A DNA stretch of 64,000 nt from Streptomyces sp. NBC_00239 (lineage in GTDB: Bacteria > Actinomycetota > Actinomycetes > Streptomycetales > Streptomycetaceae): contig NZ_CP108095.1 of assembly GCF_036194065.1 (NCBI RefSeq), positions 7,316,001 to 7,380,000 of the forward strand, in the 5' to 3' direction. Position 1 is the stretch's first letter; the number at the start of each line of letters is the position of its first letter. Below the pieces are notes generated by a model, which ran no database searches, had not been told where the DNA came from, and saw only the letters and a program-made list of their open reading frames with translations. A program made the position numbers and the translations under genes. Shown in pieces: positions 1-9,700 of the stretch.

Positions 1-1882
1 CCGGCCCGAGCTCGCCCCGCACGTACGCCGACAGGTCCGACCGTTCGCCGATCAGCAGGCCGACGAACCCGAGGTCGGCCAGGGCCGCGCCCTGCCCGGT
101 CCGCCCGAGCGCGTGCAGCGCCGACAGGCAGCGCCGGGCCTCGGCGTACGCGGCCGGCAGTTCGGCGGGCCCGGCCGCCGGGCCCGCCGAACCGACCGTC
201 ACCACCGCGTCCAGCAGCCCGCCCAGCTCCTCCGCGAGCGCCCGCGCCAGCGGGCCCGGCTCCTCGGCCGGCGCCAGGAACGCCACCTCCTCGCGGTACA
301 GGCCCGCCAGCCCCCGCCGGGCCTGCGCGATCCGGGCCGCCGCGGTCAGCAGCCGCGGCCCGGGCACCCCCTGCGCCGACACCGTGAACACCGCGTGCCC
401 GCGGGCCAGGTTGACGCCCAGCCGGCGGGCCCGCCGGGACAGCCCGGCCGGGTCGGCGGTGCCGGACAGCAGATCGTTCAGCAGCTCCCCGCGGATCCGG
501 TCCTCGGCCTCCGCGACCGACCGCCCGAGCACCAGCAGCAGCGCGGTCACCACGCTCGCCCGCTCGAACAGCAGCCGGTCCGCGTCGCCGAGCGCGGCCC
601 GCCGGGTGAGCGCGATGCTGCCCAGCGGCTCCGGGCCGGCCATCACGGCGCACAGCCAGCTGCCGCCGGCCCGCACCGCCCGCCCGCTCGCCCGGGACGC
701 GGCCACGGCGGTCGCGGGCGGGGCCGCGGGCCCCACCCCGGCCCGGGCCAACTCCGTGCCGTCGCTGTCGTGGACGACGATCCCGCCGTCGAGCAGCCCC
801 GCGAGGGCCACCGCCACATCGGTGACGTCGCCGCGCCGCAGCACCAGATCGGTGAGCTGGTCGTGGGCCCGCTCGGCCCGGCTCATCGCCTCGCTGTGCG
901 CCCTGATCGTCCCTGAGGCAGCGTTGAGTTCGTCCAGGGCCGCCCGGGTCTCCTCCAGCAGCCGGGCGCCGTCGATCGCGATGGCCGCGTGGTCCGCGAG
1001 CGAGGACAGCAGCGCCACCTCGTCGGCGGTGAACCCGCGCGGCGCCCGGTCCGCCGCGTACAGCACCCCGATGATCCGCGCGCCCACCCGCAGCGGCACG
1101 CCGAGGATGGCCCGCAGCCCCTCCTCGGCGACCGCGCCGTCGATGGCGTCGGTGTGCCGGAAGCGGGTGTCCGCCTGGTAGTCGCCGGTGACGTACGGCC
1201 GCGCGGTCTGCGCGACCAGCCCGCCGAGCCCCTCGCCGAGCCCGAGCCGCACCTGTTGGAAGGCGGCCGCCACCGAACCGTCGGTGACCCGCATGTACGT
1301 GTCCCCGGCCGCCTCGTCGTTGAGCGAGAGGTACGTGACGTCCGTGCCGAGCAGCAGCTTCGCCCGGTGCACGATGGCCCGCAGCACCGCGTCCAGGTCC
1401 CGCAGCCCGGCCAGGTCGCTGGCCGTGTCGAACAGCGCGGTCAGCTCGGCCTCCCGGCGCCGGTGCTGGCCGATGGTCCGCCTGATCCGCAGGGCCACCT
1501 CGGTGGCGTCCGCCAGCGCGGCGAGCGCATCGGCGGGCAGGCCCGCCGTCCGCGCCTCGGCGGCCGGGCGCGCGAAGTCCTCGGCGGGCGCGCCCTCGGC
1601 CAGCAGGTCCAGCAGCCGGCGCAGCCCGGCCGCGGCCCCGTGCGCGTCACCGACCAGGTCCAGGTCCCCCGCCGTTCGGCCGACCGCGTCCCCCGTCGTA
1701 CGGCCCGTCGCGTCACCCGGCGCGCCCACGGTCGCGCCCGTCGCGTCCCCCGTCGTGCGGACGGCCGTACGGCCCGTCGCGTGGCCGGTCGTGCCGTCGG
1801 CCGCACCGGCACGCGTACCGGCGTCCGTACCGGCGTGCTCATCGGGCTGCGTGTCGGCGGAGGCTGTCACGGTGGGGAGCAT
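1..1882 (-). CDS. GAF-domain PucR/CdaR-type transcriptional regulator (C-terminus off the left edge)
   Basis: The minus-strand frame is open from the ATG at 1882 to the window edge (about 627 codons), so the C-terminal end is missing. After a low-complexity Gly/Ala/Thr/Asp N-terminus (about residues 8-65, repeated G-T-D/R-A-G and T-T-G-D-A blocks) comes a GAF module: a TLFDTASDLAGLRDLDAVL helix, then GEGLGGLVAQTARPYVTGDY and LGVPLRVGARIIGVLYAADR. The last visible codons read ALHALGRTGQGAALADLGFV, typical of the region before the PucR_HTH at the C-terminus of this family. Family knowledge: cytoplasmic ligand-sensing regulators often controlling a neighbouring catabolic or transport gene. The MHS transporter lies just upstream on the same strand, but 195 bases separate them, so co-transcription is uncertain. 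The ligand cannot be told from sequence. Confidence 0.85.
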   Translation of the reverse strand, partial: MLPTVTASADTQPDEHAGTDAGTRAGAADGTTGHATGRTAVRTTGDATGATVGAPGDATGRTTGDAVGRTAGDLDLVGDAHGAAAGLRRLLDLLAEGAPAEDFARPAAEARTAGLPADALAALADATEVALRIRRTIGQHRRREAELTALFDTASDLAGLRDLDAVLRAIVHRAKLLLGTDVTYLSLNDEAAGDTYMRVTDGSVAAAFQQVRLGLGEGLGGLVAQTARPYVTGDYQADTRFRHTDAIDGAVAEEGLRAILGVPLRVGARIIGVLYAADRAPRGFTADEVALLSSLADHAAIAIDGARLLEETRAALDELNAASGTIRAHSEAMSRAERAHDQLTDLVLRRGDVTDVAVALAGLLDGGIVVHDSDGTELARAGVGPAAPPATAVAASRASGRAVRAGGSWLCAVMAGPEPLGSIALTRRAALGDADRLLFERASVVTALLLVLGRSVAEAEDRIRGELLNDLLSGTADPAGLSRRARRLGVNLARGHAVFTVSAQGVPGPRLLTAAARIAQARRGLAGLYREEVAFLAPAEEPGPLARALAEELGGLLDAVVTVGSAGPAAGPAELPAAYAEARRCLSALHALGRTGQGAALADLGFVGLLIGERSDLSAYVRGELGP

Positions 1883-2077
1883 ACGTTCCCGTCTCCCTGG
1901 GTCGGTGGGCGCAGCCCGCGCGTACGGCGCCGGAGCGGCCGTACGGCGGGCCGGAGTTCGGCGCGGGCCGACTCGTACGGCGGCCGCAGTGCGCCGCGGC
2001 CCGCCCGCAGTGCGCTGCGGCCCGCCCCGGGTGGGTCGCGGGCCGCCCGGGGTGCGGGCCGGGCGGTCCGGGGGTGG

Positions 2078-3457
2078 TCAGGCGCTGATCTGGTCCTGCG
2101 GCCGGCGTGCACCGCCGTCCGTGCCGGCGGCCGGGGTCTTCGCGGCCAGGCTGCGCCCGCGGGTCTCCTTGGCCACGGCCACCGTGACGACGGTGACCAG
2201 CGCGGCCGCGCACAGGTAGACGGAGACGGGCAGCGACGAGTCGTACTCCTTCAGGAGTTCCACGGCGACGATCGGGGCGAGCGCGCCGCCGACGATCGAC
2301 GCGAGCTGGGAGCCCATCGACGCCCCCGAGTAGCGGACCTCGGTGTCGAACATCTCCGAGATGAAGGCGGCCTGCGGCCCGTACATCGCGCCGTGCAGGA
2401 ACAGGCCCACCGTGACGGCCAGGGCGATCACCGGGAAGGAGCGGGTGTCCAGCAGGGCGAAGAAGGCGAAGGCCCAGCCGGCCATGCCCACCGCGCCGAT
2501 CAGGGTGACGGGTCTGCGGCCGACGCGGTCGGAGAGGGCGCCCCACATCGGGATGGTGACGAAGTGCACCGCCGAGCCGATGAGCACCGCGTTCAGCGCG
2601 TCGCTCTTGGGCAGGTGCAGGTGGGCCGTCACGTACACGAGGAGGAACGCCGTGAGGATGTAGTACGAGATGTTCTCGCCGAGCCGGGTTCCGATGGCCG
2701 TCAGCACCTGGCGCCAGCTGGTGCGGAAGACCTCGACCACCGGCGGCTTGGCCTCGGCACCCGTGGCGGCGCGCTCCGCGGCCTTCTCCTGCGCGGCGAG
2801 GAACACCGGCGATTCGGAGACGGAGATCCGTATCCACAGGCCGATCACGACGAGGACACCGGAGAGCAGGAACGGGATCCGCCAGCCCCAGGCCAGGAAG
2901 GTCGCGTCGGACTGGACGGCGGCCAGGATCGCCAGCACACCGGTCGCGAGGAGGTTCCCGCCGGGCGCCCCGGCCTGCGGCCACGAGGCCCAGAAGCCCC
3001 GCCTGCGGTCGTCGCCGTGCTCGGAGACCAGCAGTACGGCCCCGCCCCACTCGCCGCCGAGCGCGAAGCCCTGCACCAGCCGCAGCACCGTCAGCAGCAC
3101 GGGAGCGGCCGCCCCGACGGTCGCGTGGGTGGGCAGCAGCCCCATGGCGAAGGTCGCCCCGCCCATCAGCAGCAGGCTGAGGACCAGCAGCTTCTTGCGG
3201 CCGATCCGGTCGCCGAAGTGCCCGAACACCACCCCGCCCAGGGGGCGGGCGGCGAACCCGACGGCGTAGGTGAGGAAGCTCAGGAGCGTGCCGGTGAGCG
3301 GGTCGCTGGCCGGAAAGAACAGCTTGTTGAAGACGAGTGCGGCCGCCGAGCCGTACAGGAAGAAGTCGTACCACTCCACGGTGGTGCCGATCAGGCTGGC
3401 GGCGACGACGCGCTTGAGGTTGGCTGCGGCGGGCGGAGCGGTTGCGGGGGCGGCCAT
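2078..3457 (-). CDS. MHS-family MFS transporter (metabolite:proton symporter)
   Basis: A 459-residue polytopic membrane protein. The N-terminus (LKRVVAASLIGTTVEWYDFF) is the signature of the metabolite:H+ symporter group (ShiA, ProP, KgtP relatives). The loop 2-3 motif GHFGDRIGRKK and its repeat GALSDRVGRRP mark the two six-helix halves, and RLVQGFALGGEWGGAVLLVSEH is the usual helix-5 segment. The ATG at 3457 is preceded by GGAAG at a suitable distance; an upstream in-frame start at 3580 has no such site. Family members import organic acids, osmolytes or aromatic acids with protons. The substrate cannot be fixed here; lying next to a PucR-type regulator suggests a regulated nutrient. Confidence 0.9.
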   Translation of the reverse strand: MAAPATAPPAAANLKRVVAASLIGTTVEWYDFFLYGSAAALVFNKLFFPASDPLTGTLLSFLTYAVGFAARPLGGVVFGHFGDRIGRKKLLVLSLLLMGGATFAMGLLPTHATVGAAAPVLLTVLRLVQGFALGGEWGGAVLLVSEHGDDRRRGFWASWPQAGAPGGNLLATGVLAILAAVQSDATFLAWGWRIPFLLSGVLVVIGLWIRISVSESPVFLAAQEKAAERAATGAEAKPPVVEVFRTSWRQVLTAIGTRLGENISYYILTAFLLVYVTAHLHLPKSDALNAVLIGSAVHFVTIPMWGALSDRVGRRPVTLIGAVGMAGWAFAFFALLDTRSFPVIALAVTVGLFLHGAMYGPQAAFISEMFDTEVRYSGASMGSQLASIVGGALAPIVAVELLKEYDSSLPVSVYLCAAALVTVVTVAVAKETRGRSLAAKTPAAGTDGGARRPQDQISA

Positions 3458-3680
3458 GGGTACCACTTCCGGATGGGTGCGGGGACGGGTTGGTGTCGCC
3501 ACAACGTAGGAGTCGCCGGGTCGACGGCCTATGTGCCCGACACCCACAATCAGCCGCCCCTCTGTGTGACCCGCCGCCATGGCGGCGGTGCGCGGTGCCG
3601 CGCACCCCGGGCCCGCGCGGGGCCGCTCGAATCCCGCTCGAGCCCGGCCGTCACCGCGCGCCGGCGCTGGTAGCGTTCGG

Positions 3681-3710
3681 TTGCTCCTGCCCAGTTGAAA
3701 TCGCTACTGT
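3681..3710 (+). promoter_or_regulatory. Candidate sigma-70 promoter of the XRE gene
   Basis: TTGCTC (3681-3686), an 18-base spacer and TACTGT (3705-3710) lie 55 bases before the XRE start. The -10 sits inside an imperfect palindrome whose arms TTGAA and TTCAA flank the GCTACTGTTCGC core (about 3694-3721). The same GCTACTGT core recurs before the second gene of the cassette, which suggests autoregulation. Not tested. Confidence 0.5.
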
Positions 3711-3764
3711 TCGCAATTCAATTGGGTGATCGGCTGCCGGCAGGCACAAACCTGGGGAACGGAC

Positions 3765-4487
3765 ATGAGCGAGGGGTACGGCGCGGATCCCGCCCGGACG
3801 GCCCGGGACATCGCCTCCCTGCTGGAGCGTGCCGGGCTCGAACGCGCGGACGTGCTCCGCGTGGAGGGCGAGGGGGGCCTCTCGTACGCCTCGGGACTGC
3901 CCGTGGAAGACGTGCGCGCGCTGCTGAGCGGCGAGCCCCTTCCGCAGGGCGACGGCGACCCGGTGGATCCGGTGGAGGAACGTCACCGCAGGGTGGTCGC
4001 CCGGATCGTCTTCCTGCGCTCGACCCGGCTGCACACGTCCCCCGACGGCCTGCGGCGTACGTACTCGCTGGCGGAAGTCGCGGCGGGCGCGGGCACGAGC
4101 ACCCAGTGGCTCGACCGGATGATCAGGACGGGCAAGGCCCCGAACCTCGATCACGCGGCCGGGATCGCCGGCTTCTTCGGGGAGAGCATCGAATTCCTCG
4201 TCGCCGCGCCGGCCCAGGCGCTGGACCGGGTGCTCCAGCTGATCCGCAAGGACCTCCTGGAGCGGATCGTCGCCCGCCAGGAACAGGACATCCAGCGCCT
4301 GAAGAAGGCCGATTCCGCCGGCTTCGGCCGCCCCGGCTCCCCGCTCGGCGTCGTCGACTACGCCGCACGAGCGCTCGCCGACGTGCCGGACGACACCGCG
4401 CAGCCCCTCATCGCCCTCATCGAATCGGTCGCCAGGCGCGCGCGCGAGGAACGCGACCGCGAGCTGCGAACGAGCGCGGACGGCTAG
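3765..4487 (+). CDS. XRE-family DNA-binding regulator of an ImmA-like cassette
   Basis: A 240-residue protein. The ATG at 3765 follows GGGGAACGGAC; an in-frame ATG at 3726 is less well placed. A helix-turn-helix lies at about residues 100-139 (YSLAEVAAGAGTSTQWLDRM then PNLDHAAGIAGFFG), matching XRE repressors that accompany ImmA/IrrE-type peptidases in actinobacteria. The C-terminal third is charged and helical, probably for dimerisation. The next genes are the HExxH protein and a MAB_1171c-type membrane protein, a gene order common in Streptomyces. Role by family: represses its own cassette until the metallopeptidase partner relieves it. The signal sensed is unknown. Confidence 0.8.
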   Translation: MSEGYGADPARTARDIASLLERAGLERADVLRVEGEGGLSYASGLPVEDVRALLSGEPLPQGDGDPVDPVEERHRRVVARIVFLRSTRLHTSPDGLRRTYSLAEVAAGAGTSTQWLDRMIRTGKAPNLDHAAGIAGFFGESIEFLVAAPAQALDRVLQLIRKDLLERIVARQEQDIQRLKKADSAGFGRPGSPLGVVDYAARALADVPDDTAQPLIALIESVARRAREERDRELRTSADG

Positions 4488-4843
4488 CCCGCCGGGCCCG
4501 CCGCCCGCCGTCCGCAGCGCCCCGGACCGGGACCCGCGACGGCCCGACGACGCGGCACCGACAGCCCGACAGCCCACCCATATGTCCGATGAAAGTGCCT
4601 CTGGCCAGCGGTGATACGGGTCGGGACGGGTTTGCCTGCATCCTGCGCAATGGCTACTGTCACCGACGCGGGAGTGGACGTACGGGCCTCGGTCCGCGGG
4701 AGCGTGTGCCCGTGACCGGGCCGCTCCGGAGCCTGGGTCCCGGTACGCCGGCACCGCCGTGGTATGAACTGATCGAGTGCCGCGCAGCGTTCGCATGCTT
4801 CAAGAACGGTGTCCGGCAAGGGACGCGTCCGGGTGGGGAAGAC
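4488..4843. other. Intergenic gap within the XRE/ImmA cassette
   Basis: 356 bases without a convincing gene. It holds one promoter-like pair at 4632-4660 and otherwise GC-rich sequence that translates in all frames without protein character. A longer in-frame extension of the following gene is possible but has no ribosome-binding site. Confidence 0.5.
4632..4660 (+). promoter_or_regulatory. Candidate promoter of the ImmA-like gene
   Basis: TTGCCT (4632-4637), a 17-base spacer and TACTGT (4655-4660). The sequence GGCTACTGT closely matches CGCTACTGT in the promoter of the XRE gene 950 bases upstream. The start codon is about 180 bases downstream, leaving a long leader. Confidence 0.5.
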
Positions 4844-5380
4844 ATGTGGGACACGGTGGGTGTTTCGCGCGCAATGAAACGCCATCGGGACGAACTGTTC
4901 GCGAGGGTGCCCCGCCCGGCCGGGCAGGATCCGCACGACCTGTTCCGGGCGATATGCGCCTATCTGACGGAGAGCAGCGGCCGCGAGATCCGGTTCATGA
5001 TGGAGACGTTCCCCGCCCGCACGTTCAGCGGGCTCTGGCTGGACATGGGCGACTACGAAGTGGTCGTGGTGGAGAAGAACACCCTTCCCATGCACCAGCT
5101 GGTGATACTGGGTCACGAACTGTGGCACCGCCAGGAGCGCCGGACCGGTCGGGCCGACGGCGCGGCCGACGCCTTCGACGGGCTCGGGAACCGGTGGACG
5201 GGTGGTGACCCGGTCACCCACGCCGCGGCGCGCACCGACTACGGGCTGGCCGAGGAACGGCGCGCCGAGCGGTTCGGCCGGCTCCTCGCCGCGAAGTTCC
5301 GTCCCGTCCTGCTCGGCGAGCGCGGCACCGAACCCCCCGACGATCTGACCGGCCGCATCTGGGCATCGCTGGGCGGCTGA
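4844..5380 (+). CDS. ImmA/IrrE-like zinc metallopeptidase (toxin-component family)
   Basis: A 178-residue protein starting at the ATG after GGGGAAGAC. The zinc-peptidase motif HELWH is at residues 91-95 (VILGHELWHRQ), and the third ligand is probably one of the acidic residues in GLAEERRAERFG. Family knowledge: such proteins cleave or displace the partner XRE repressor; they are annotated as toxin components mainly through operon position, and toxicity is rarely shown. The stop codon overlaps the start of the next gene (TGATG), so the two are translationally coupled. Confidence 0.8.
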   Translation: MWDTVGVSRAMKRHRDELFARVPRPAGQDPHDLFRAICAYLTESSGREIRFMMETFPARTFSGLWLDMGDYEVVVVEKNTLPMHQLVILGHELWHRQERRTGRADGAADAFDGLGNRWTGGDPVTHAAARTDYGLAEERRAERFGRLLAAKFRPVLLGERGTEPPDDLTGRIWASLGG

Positions 5381-6672
5381 TGATGCACGAGGGCGCCGAC
5401 TACTACCTTCCCGCCGCGGTACTGGGCACCGCTCTGCTGGCGAAGCTGCCCGGGCTCGTACGGGGTTGGCGCAGCCCGACGGTCCGGACCGTGAACCTGC
5501 TGCTGTTCCTGCCCTGCGTGGCCTTCGTCTTCTCCTCGGCGCCGACCGTCACCGCCGTCAACCGGCTCACCGGCATCAGCAACCTCTCGGCCCTCCTCGT
5601 CCACTGCATCATGACCGCCTATTCGTGCGCGTCACTGGTGCTGCTGGACTACTGGAGGGGCGGATCGGGGGAGGACGCCCGTACGGGCCGGCGCGTGCGG
5701 GTGTGGAAGATCGGCTGCTGCGCCGTGATCGTGGCACTGGCGGGGCTCTTCGCCCTCGGCGACGTCCCGGTGGAGCGTCCGCGGGACTTCGACACGTACT
5801 ACGCCGCCACCCCGTTCATCTGCGAGATGCTCGTGCTCTACCTGCTCGCGTACGTCGCCGCGGGCGTGGCGACGACCGTCGTGTGCTGGAACTGGCTGCT
5901 CGACATCGACCGCAGGACGGCGCCCGGGCCGAAGACGGCCGTCGACCGGTCCCTGCGGGTCGGTCTCCTCGTCCTGGTGACCGCGGCCCTGGTCAACACC
6001 ATCTTCGGCTCGTTCAAACTGACCGCGATCGCCGCCCGCTGGGCGGGCCGGGACTGGGACGTGCTGAACGACAGCCTGGCGCCCTTCATGTCGCTCAGCG
6101 GGATGATGATCGGCGTCGGGCTCCTGGTACCGGCGTACGGCCCCGGTCTGATCGACCGGGTGTGGAACCCGGTGCTCGGCATCACCGCCCTGCGGCCCCT
6201 GTGGCGGCTGGTCGGCCGGACCGAGCCCACCCCCACGACCGCGGTGTTCCTTCCGCCGCCCTGGTACGCCGGGGCCGAGCAGGTCCTGCTGTTCCGGATG
6301 ACCGCCATCCACGACTGGATGCGCGAACTGTGCCCCTACTGCACGGACGAGGTGCGGGAACCGGCCTACCGGAGGGCGAGGGCGAGCGGCGCCCCGGAGC
6401 GCGAGGCCGTGGCCGCCGGCCTCGCCGCCATGTTCGAGGCGGCGGCCGAGGCCCGCGCGCGCAACGCGCCGCCCGACACCGGGCAGAGCGAGCTCGCGGT
6501 GGCCGCCCTGCGCGCGGCGGAGGCGGCGGACCGGGACCTGCTGGTGACCATCTCCCGCGCCCTGGCGGCGACATCCGGTCCTGACGGCGGGCGTCGGCGC
6601 GGGCCGTACCGGCGCGGACGCGCACGCGGCACCGACGAGAGCACCCCGGTTCCGACGGCTCCGACGCCCTGA
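5380..6672 (+). CDS. MAB_1171c-family polytopic membrane protein
   Basis: A 430-residue protein whose ATG overlaps the previous stop. The first ~270 residues contain about seven or eight hydrophobic segments. The C-terminal ~160 residues are soluble and helical, including ALRPLWRLVGRTEPT and FRMTAIHDWMRELCPY, which are characteristic of proteins annotated MAB_1171c family putative transporter. The tail (after about 405) is Arg/Gly/Pro rich. It is the last gene of the cassette and is followed by a perfect hairpin. No transported substrate is known; it may be the effector or sensor of the module. Confidence 0.8.
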   Translation: MMHEGADYYLPAAVLGTALLAKLPGLVRGWRSPTVRTVNLLLFLPCVAFVFSSAPTVTAVNRLTGISNLSALLVHCIMTAYSCASLVLLDYWRGGSGEDARTGRRVRVWKIGCCAVIVALAGLFALGDVPVERPRDFDTYYAATPFICEMLVLYLLAYVAAGVATTVVCWNWLLDIDRRTAPGPKTAVDRSLRVGLLVLVTAALVNTIFGSFKLTAIAARWAGRDWDVLNDSLAPFMSLSGMMIGVGLLVPAYGPGLIDRVWNPVLGITALRPLWRLVGRTEPTPTTAVFLPPPWYAGAEQVLLFRMTAIHDWMRELCPYCTDEVREPAYRRARASGAPEREAVAAGLAAMFEAAAEARARNAPPDTGQSELAVAALRAAEAADRDLLVTISRALAATSGPDGGRRRGPYRRGRARGTDESTPVPTAPTP

Positions 6673-6673
6673 A

Positions 6674-6701
6674 GGGCCGGCGGCATCGCTGCCGCCGGCC
6701 C
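6674..6701. terminator. Bidirectional hairpin terminator
   Basis: A perfect 12-bp stem (GGGCCGGCGGCA with its complement) and a 4-base loop begin one base after the stop of the + strand cassette, and lie just after the end of the converging minus-strand ALF gene. There is no U-tract, which is usual in this GC-rich background. Confidence 0.8.
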
Positions 6702-6728
6702 CCGAAGGTGTTTCAGTCGGCTACCGGC

Positions 6729-9700
6729 TCAGTGCCCCGAGCTCAGCCAGCTCACGATCGGCGAGATGGTCTCGTGGACCACCTCGGAGACCTCCTTGAT
6801 GACGTGCGGCGCCCGCTTCGCGATCTCCTTGCCGGCGGCGCTGATGGCCTTCGACTGCCCGAGGGTCACCACGCTCAGGGCCGCGATTCCGGCCTGCTTC
6901 TTGAACTCCTTGCTCGTCCATCCGTAGCCGAATCCGTAGAAGACCGCGCTGGTCACGTCGAGGACAGCGGCACCGACGCCCATCCCGAAGCCCACGGCCA
7001 TGATGACCGCACCGGCAGGCGGGAACCAGATGCCGACGCCGATGCCCACGAGGCCGACTCCGGCACCCGCGAACCCGGCGATCATGCCGGTCGTGTGGAA
7101 GTAGTCGGCCAGCCACTTCGCGCTGCCCGGAGCAGGGGGCTCCTCGACGGGATAGTCGGCCACCAGGCACGGGTTGAGTCCGGCCTGCTTGGCGGTCTGC
7201 GCGTCCTGAGCGGCCTTCGTGGCCGCGGCCGTGACCTCGGCCGTGTGCATCGCCTCGGCGATCCGGTGAGCGTCGCGCTGGGCGATGTCCGCCTCTTCCG
7301 CGCTCTTGCCCGCCCGGAGCTCGGCGGCGCGGGCGTCAGCGGCATACCCCTGGGCCGCGTTGGCGGAGGCAACCGCTTCGCGTGCGGACGCGATGGCCTG
7401 GGAAGCGGAGTACTGCGCCGACTTCTCGGCGAAGCGAGCGTTCTCGGCGGCCTTCTTCGCCTTGTCCGCCGAGGCCTGAGCGTTCGCGGCAGACTGCTCG
7501 GCGTTGTTCGCCAGGGTGTTCGCCTGCTGTGCCGAGGTGGCGGCCTTGGCGGCCGACGCGTTCGCCTTGTCCGCCCACACCAGCGCTTCGGCAGCGGCAT
7601 TGCGGGCCTTGGCCGCCGCTTCCTGGGCGCGTGCGGCGTCCTCCTGCGCCTTGTGCGCGATCTTCGTGGCCGCGGCGATCGCACCCTGCATGGCGGCGAT
7701 GTGGGTCGCGGAGTCGTGGTCGAGCTGCGCTGCCTTGTGCTGGACCGAGGCGACGAAGTTGCGGCGCATCCACGACGGGCCCTCGAGCGCGGCCTGGGCG
7801 TGGGCCTTCGTGTACGGGCCTCCGCTGGCGAGAAGGGCCGCGGTGGCCACCGCGTCGTCCTCCCGCAGTGCGTTCTCGAACGTGACGGTGAGGAACTCGT
7901 ACAGCGCCTGGGCGGTACCGACGTTCAGTGCGTCGTTCGCCGCCTTCTTCACCGCATTGCCGGGGTTCTCGGCCAGGACGCGGGCGACCGCGACGCGGTT
8001 GTCCATCTGGGCGGCCTGGACCGCGCCGGTGGTGAGGAACTTCGAGGGGGCGTCCGGATCGGTGCTCTTCAACGCCGCGGCCGCTGCGAAGGCGACGTCC
8101 GGTGAGGTGATCCGCGCGATGTACAGGACGGTTTCCCGGTCGTCCTGACGCTGCGCGATCTGCCGGTCGGTGTCGATCCAGGCATGGATGTCCGAGTCCT
8201 TGCCGGCCAAGGCGTACCGCGCGGCCTCCTGGGACCAGGATCCCTTGGACTCCATCAGGGCGAGCGCCGCCTTGCGCCCGAAGGCGGTGGCCTTCGCGCT
8301 GTCCCCCGCCCGGAGCGCCGACTCGGCCTGGGAGATCAGGTCCTTCGTGGCCTGGGAGGTCTGATCGTCCTGGGTGCGCTTGCGTTCGGTCGCCGCGCGT
8401 TCCTTGGTCTCGAGCTGCGCGATCAGACGCATCTCTTCCACCGCACGCTGCGTGTCCTGGTCCAGGCGCTGCCATTCGGCCTCGCGCGCGCTCTTCTCGA
8501 CCGCGACCGCCTGGACGACCGCTTCGACGGCCGCGTTCGCAGCCGCGGTGGCCTCGTTGGCGAACTCCGTGGACTTGTTGGCGTATTCCACCGCCTGTCC
8601 CGCGTACTTGACGGCCCACTCGGCCGCGGCCGCGGCCTTGTCCGCGTGGTTGGCCGCGCTGTTCGCGGCGTCCCGTGCGGTGCGTGCGGCCACCGCGGAC
8701 GCGTTCGCCAGAGCCTGCGCCGTCCCGGCGGCGTTGGTTGCGATCTGTGCGTTCGCACTGGCGATCTGGGCCTGGCGCTTGGCTTCCGCGGCCTCCGCCT
8801 GGGCCACACCGGACGCAGCGGCAGCGTCTGCCGAGTAGCCCGCGGCCGCGGCGGCGTTGCGCGCCGCGGAGGCGGCGGCGCTTCCGGCGCCGGCAGCCTT
8901 CACCGACGCCACGGCGGCGGCGTCGGCGGCCAATGCCGAGGTACGAGCCTTGGACGCGGCGTTACGGGCGGCCACGGCGGCGTTCTTGGCGAACTCCGCC
9001 TGGTTGGCGTCCTTGGAAGCCGCGATGGCAGCGCCGTACGCCGCTGCGGCGGCGTTGCCGGCCATGGCCGCAGCCTGGCTCGCCCCCGCGGCGGCGTACG
9101 CGGCGCGGCGGGACGCCTGAATGGCGGCATGCGATGCGTTGGTGGCCACCCGCGCCGCGTCGGCCGCTCCCTTCGCGGCCTCTCCGGCCTTGCGGGCGGC
9201 CCTGCCGGCCTTCGCCACGTCGTTCTGTGCCTGCTGGGCCTCGGCGGCGGCCTTCTCCGCGGCCTCCTTGGCCTTGGAAGCTGCTTCCACGGCGCGGGCG
9301 GAGGCCTCTTCGGCCTGCTTCGTCTTCGCGTCGGCCTTCTTGCCCTCGCGCTCGACGACGGCGACGAGTTCCTCGATCTTCGCGCGCTCCTGATCGCGGG
9401 CGCGGGCGATGTGCTGGCCCGTGTCGAGGAACCACGTGACGTCGGATTCCGTGCCGGACAGGGCTCGGTTGGCGTACTTCTGCACCTCCGGGCCCGCCAG
9501 CATCGTCAGCTTGGAGGCCTCGAAGCGCATGTCCTCGAGCCGGGCGGTGTGCTGGCCTTCGAGGAGGAACTTCTCCAGCGCGGGCTGGGTGCCGTCGGTC
9601 AGGGCGGTGTTGCCGGCGCGGATCACCGACTTGCCGCCGGTGGCGATCACCGTGGCGGTGGCCACGCGGAGGTCTTCCACGATGGCGGGCTTGAAGCCGC

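Noticed and set aside
989..3673. Long open frame of ~890 codons antisense to the MFS gene
   Set aside because: It runs opposite to a well-supported transporter and regulator, is extremely Arg/Gly/Pro/Ala rich, and is a normal by-product of GC-rich codon usage.
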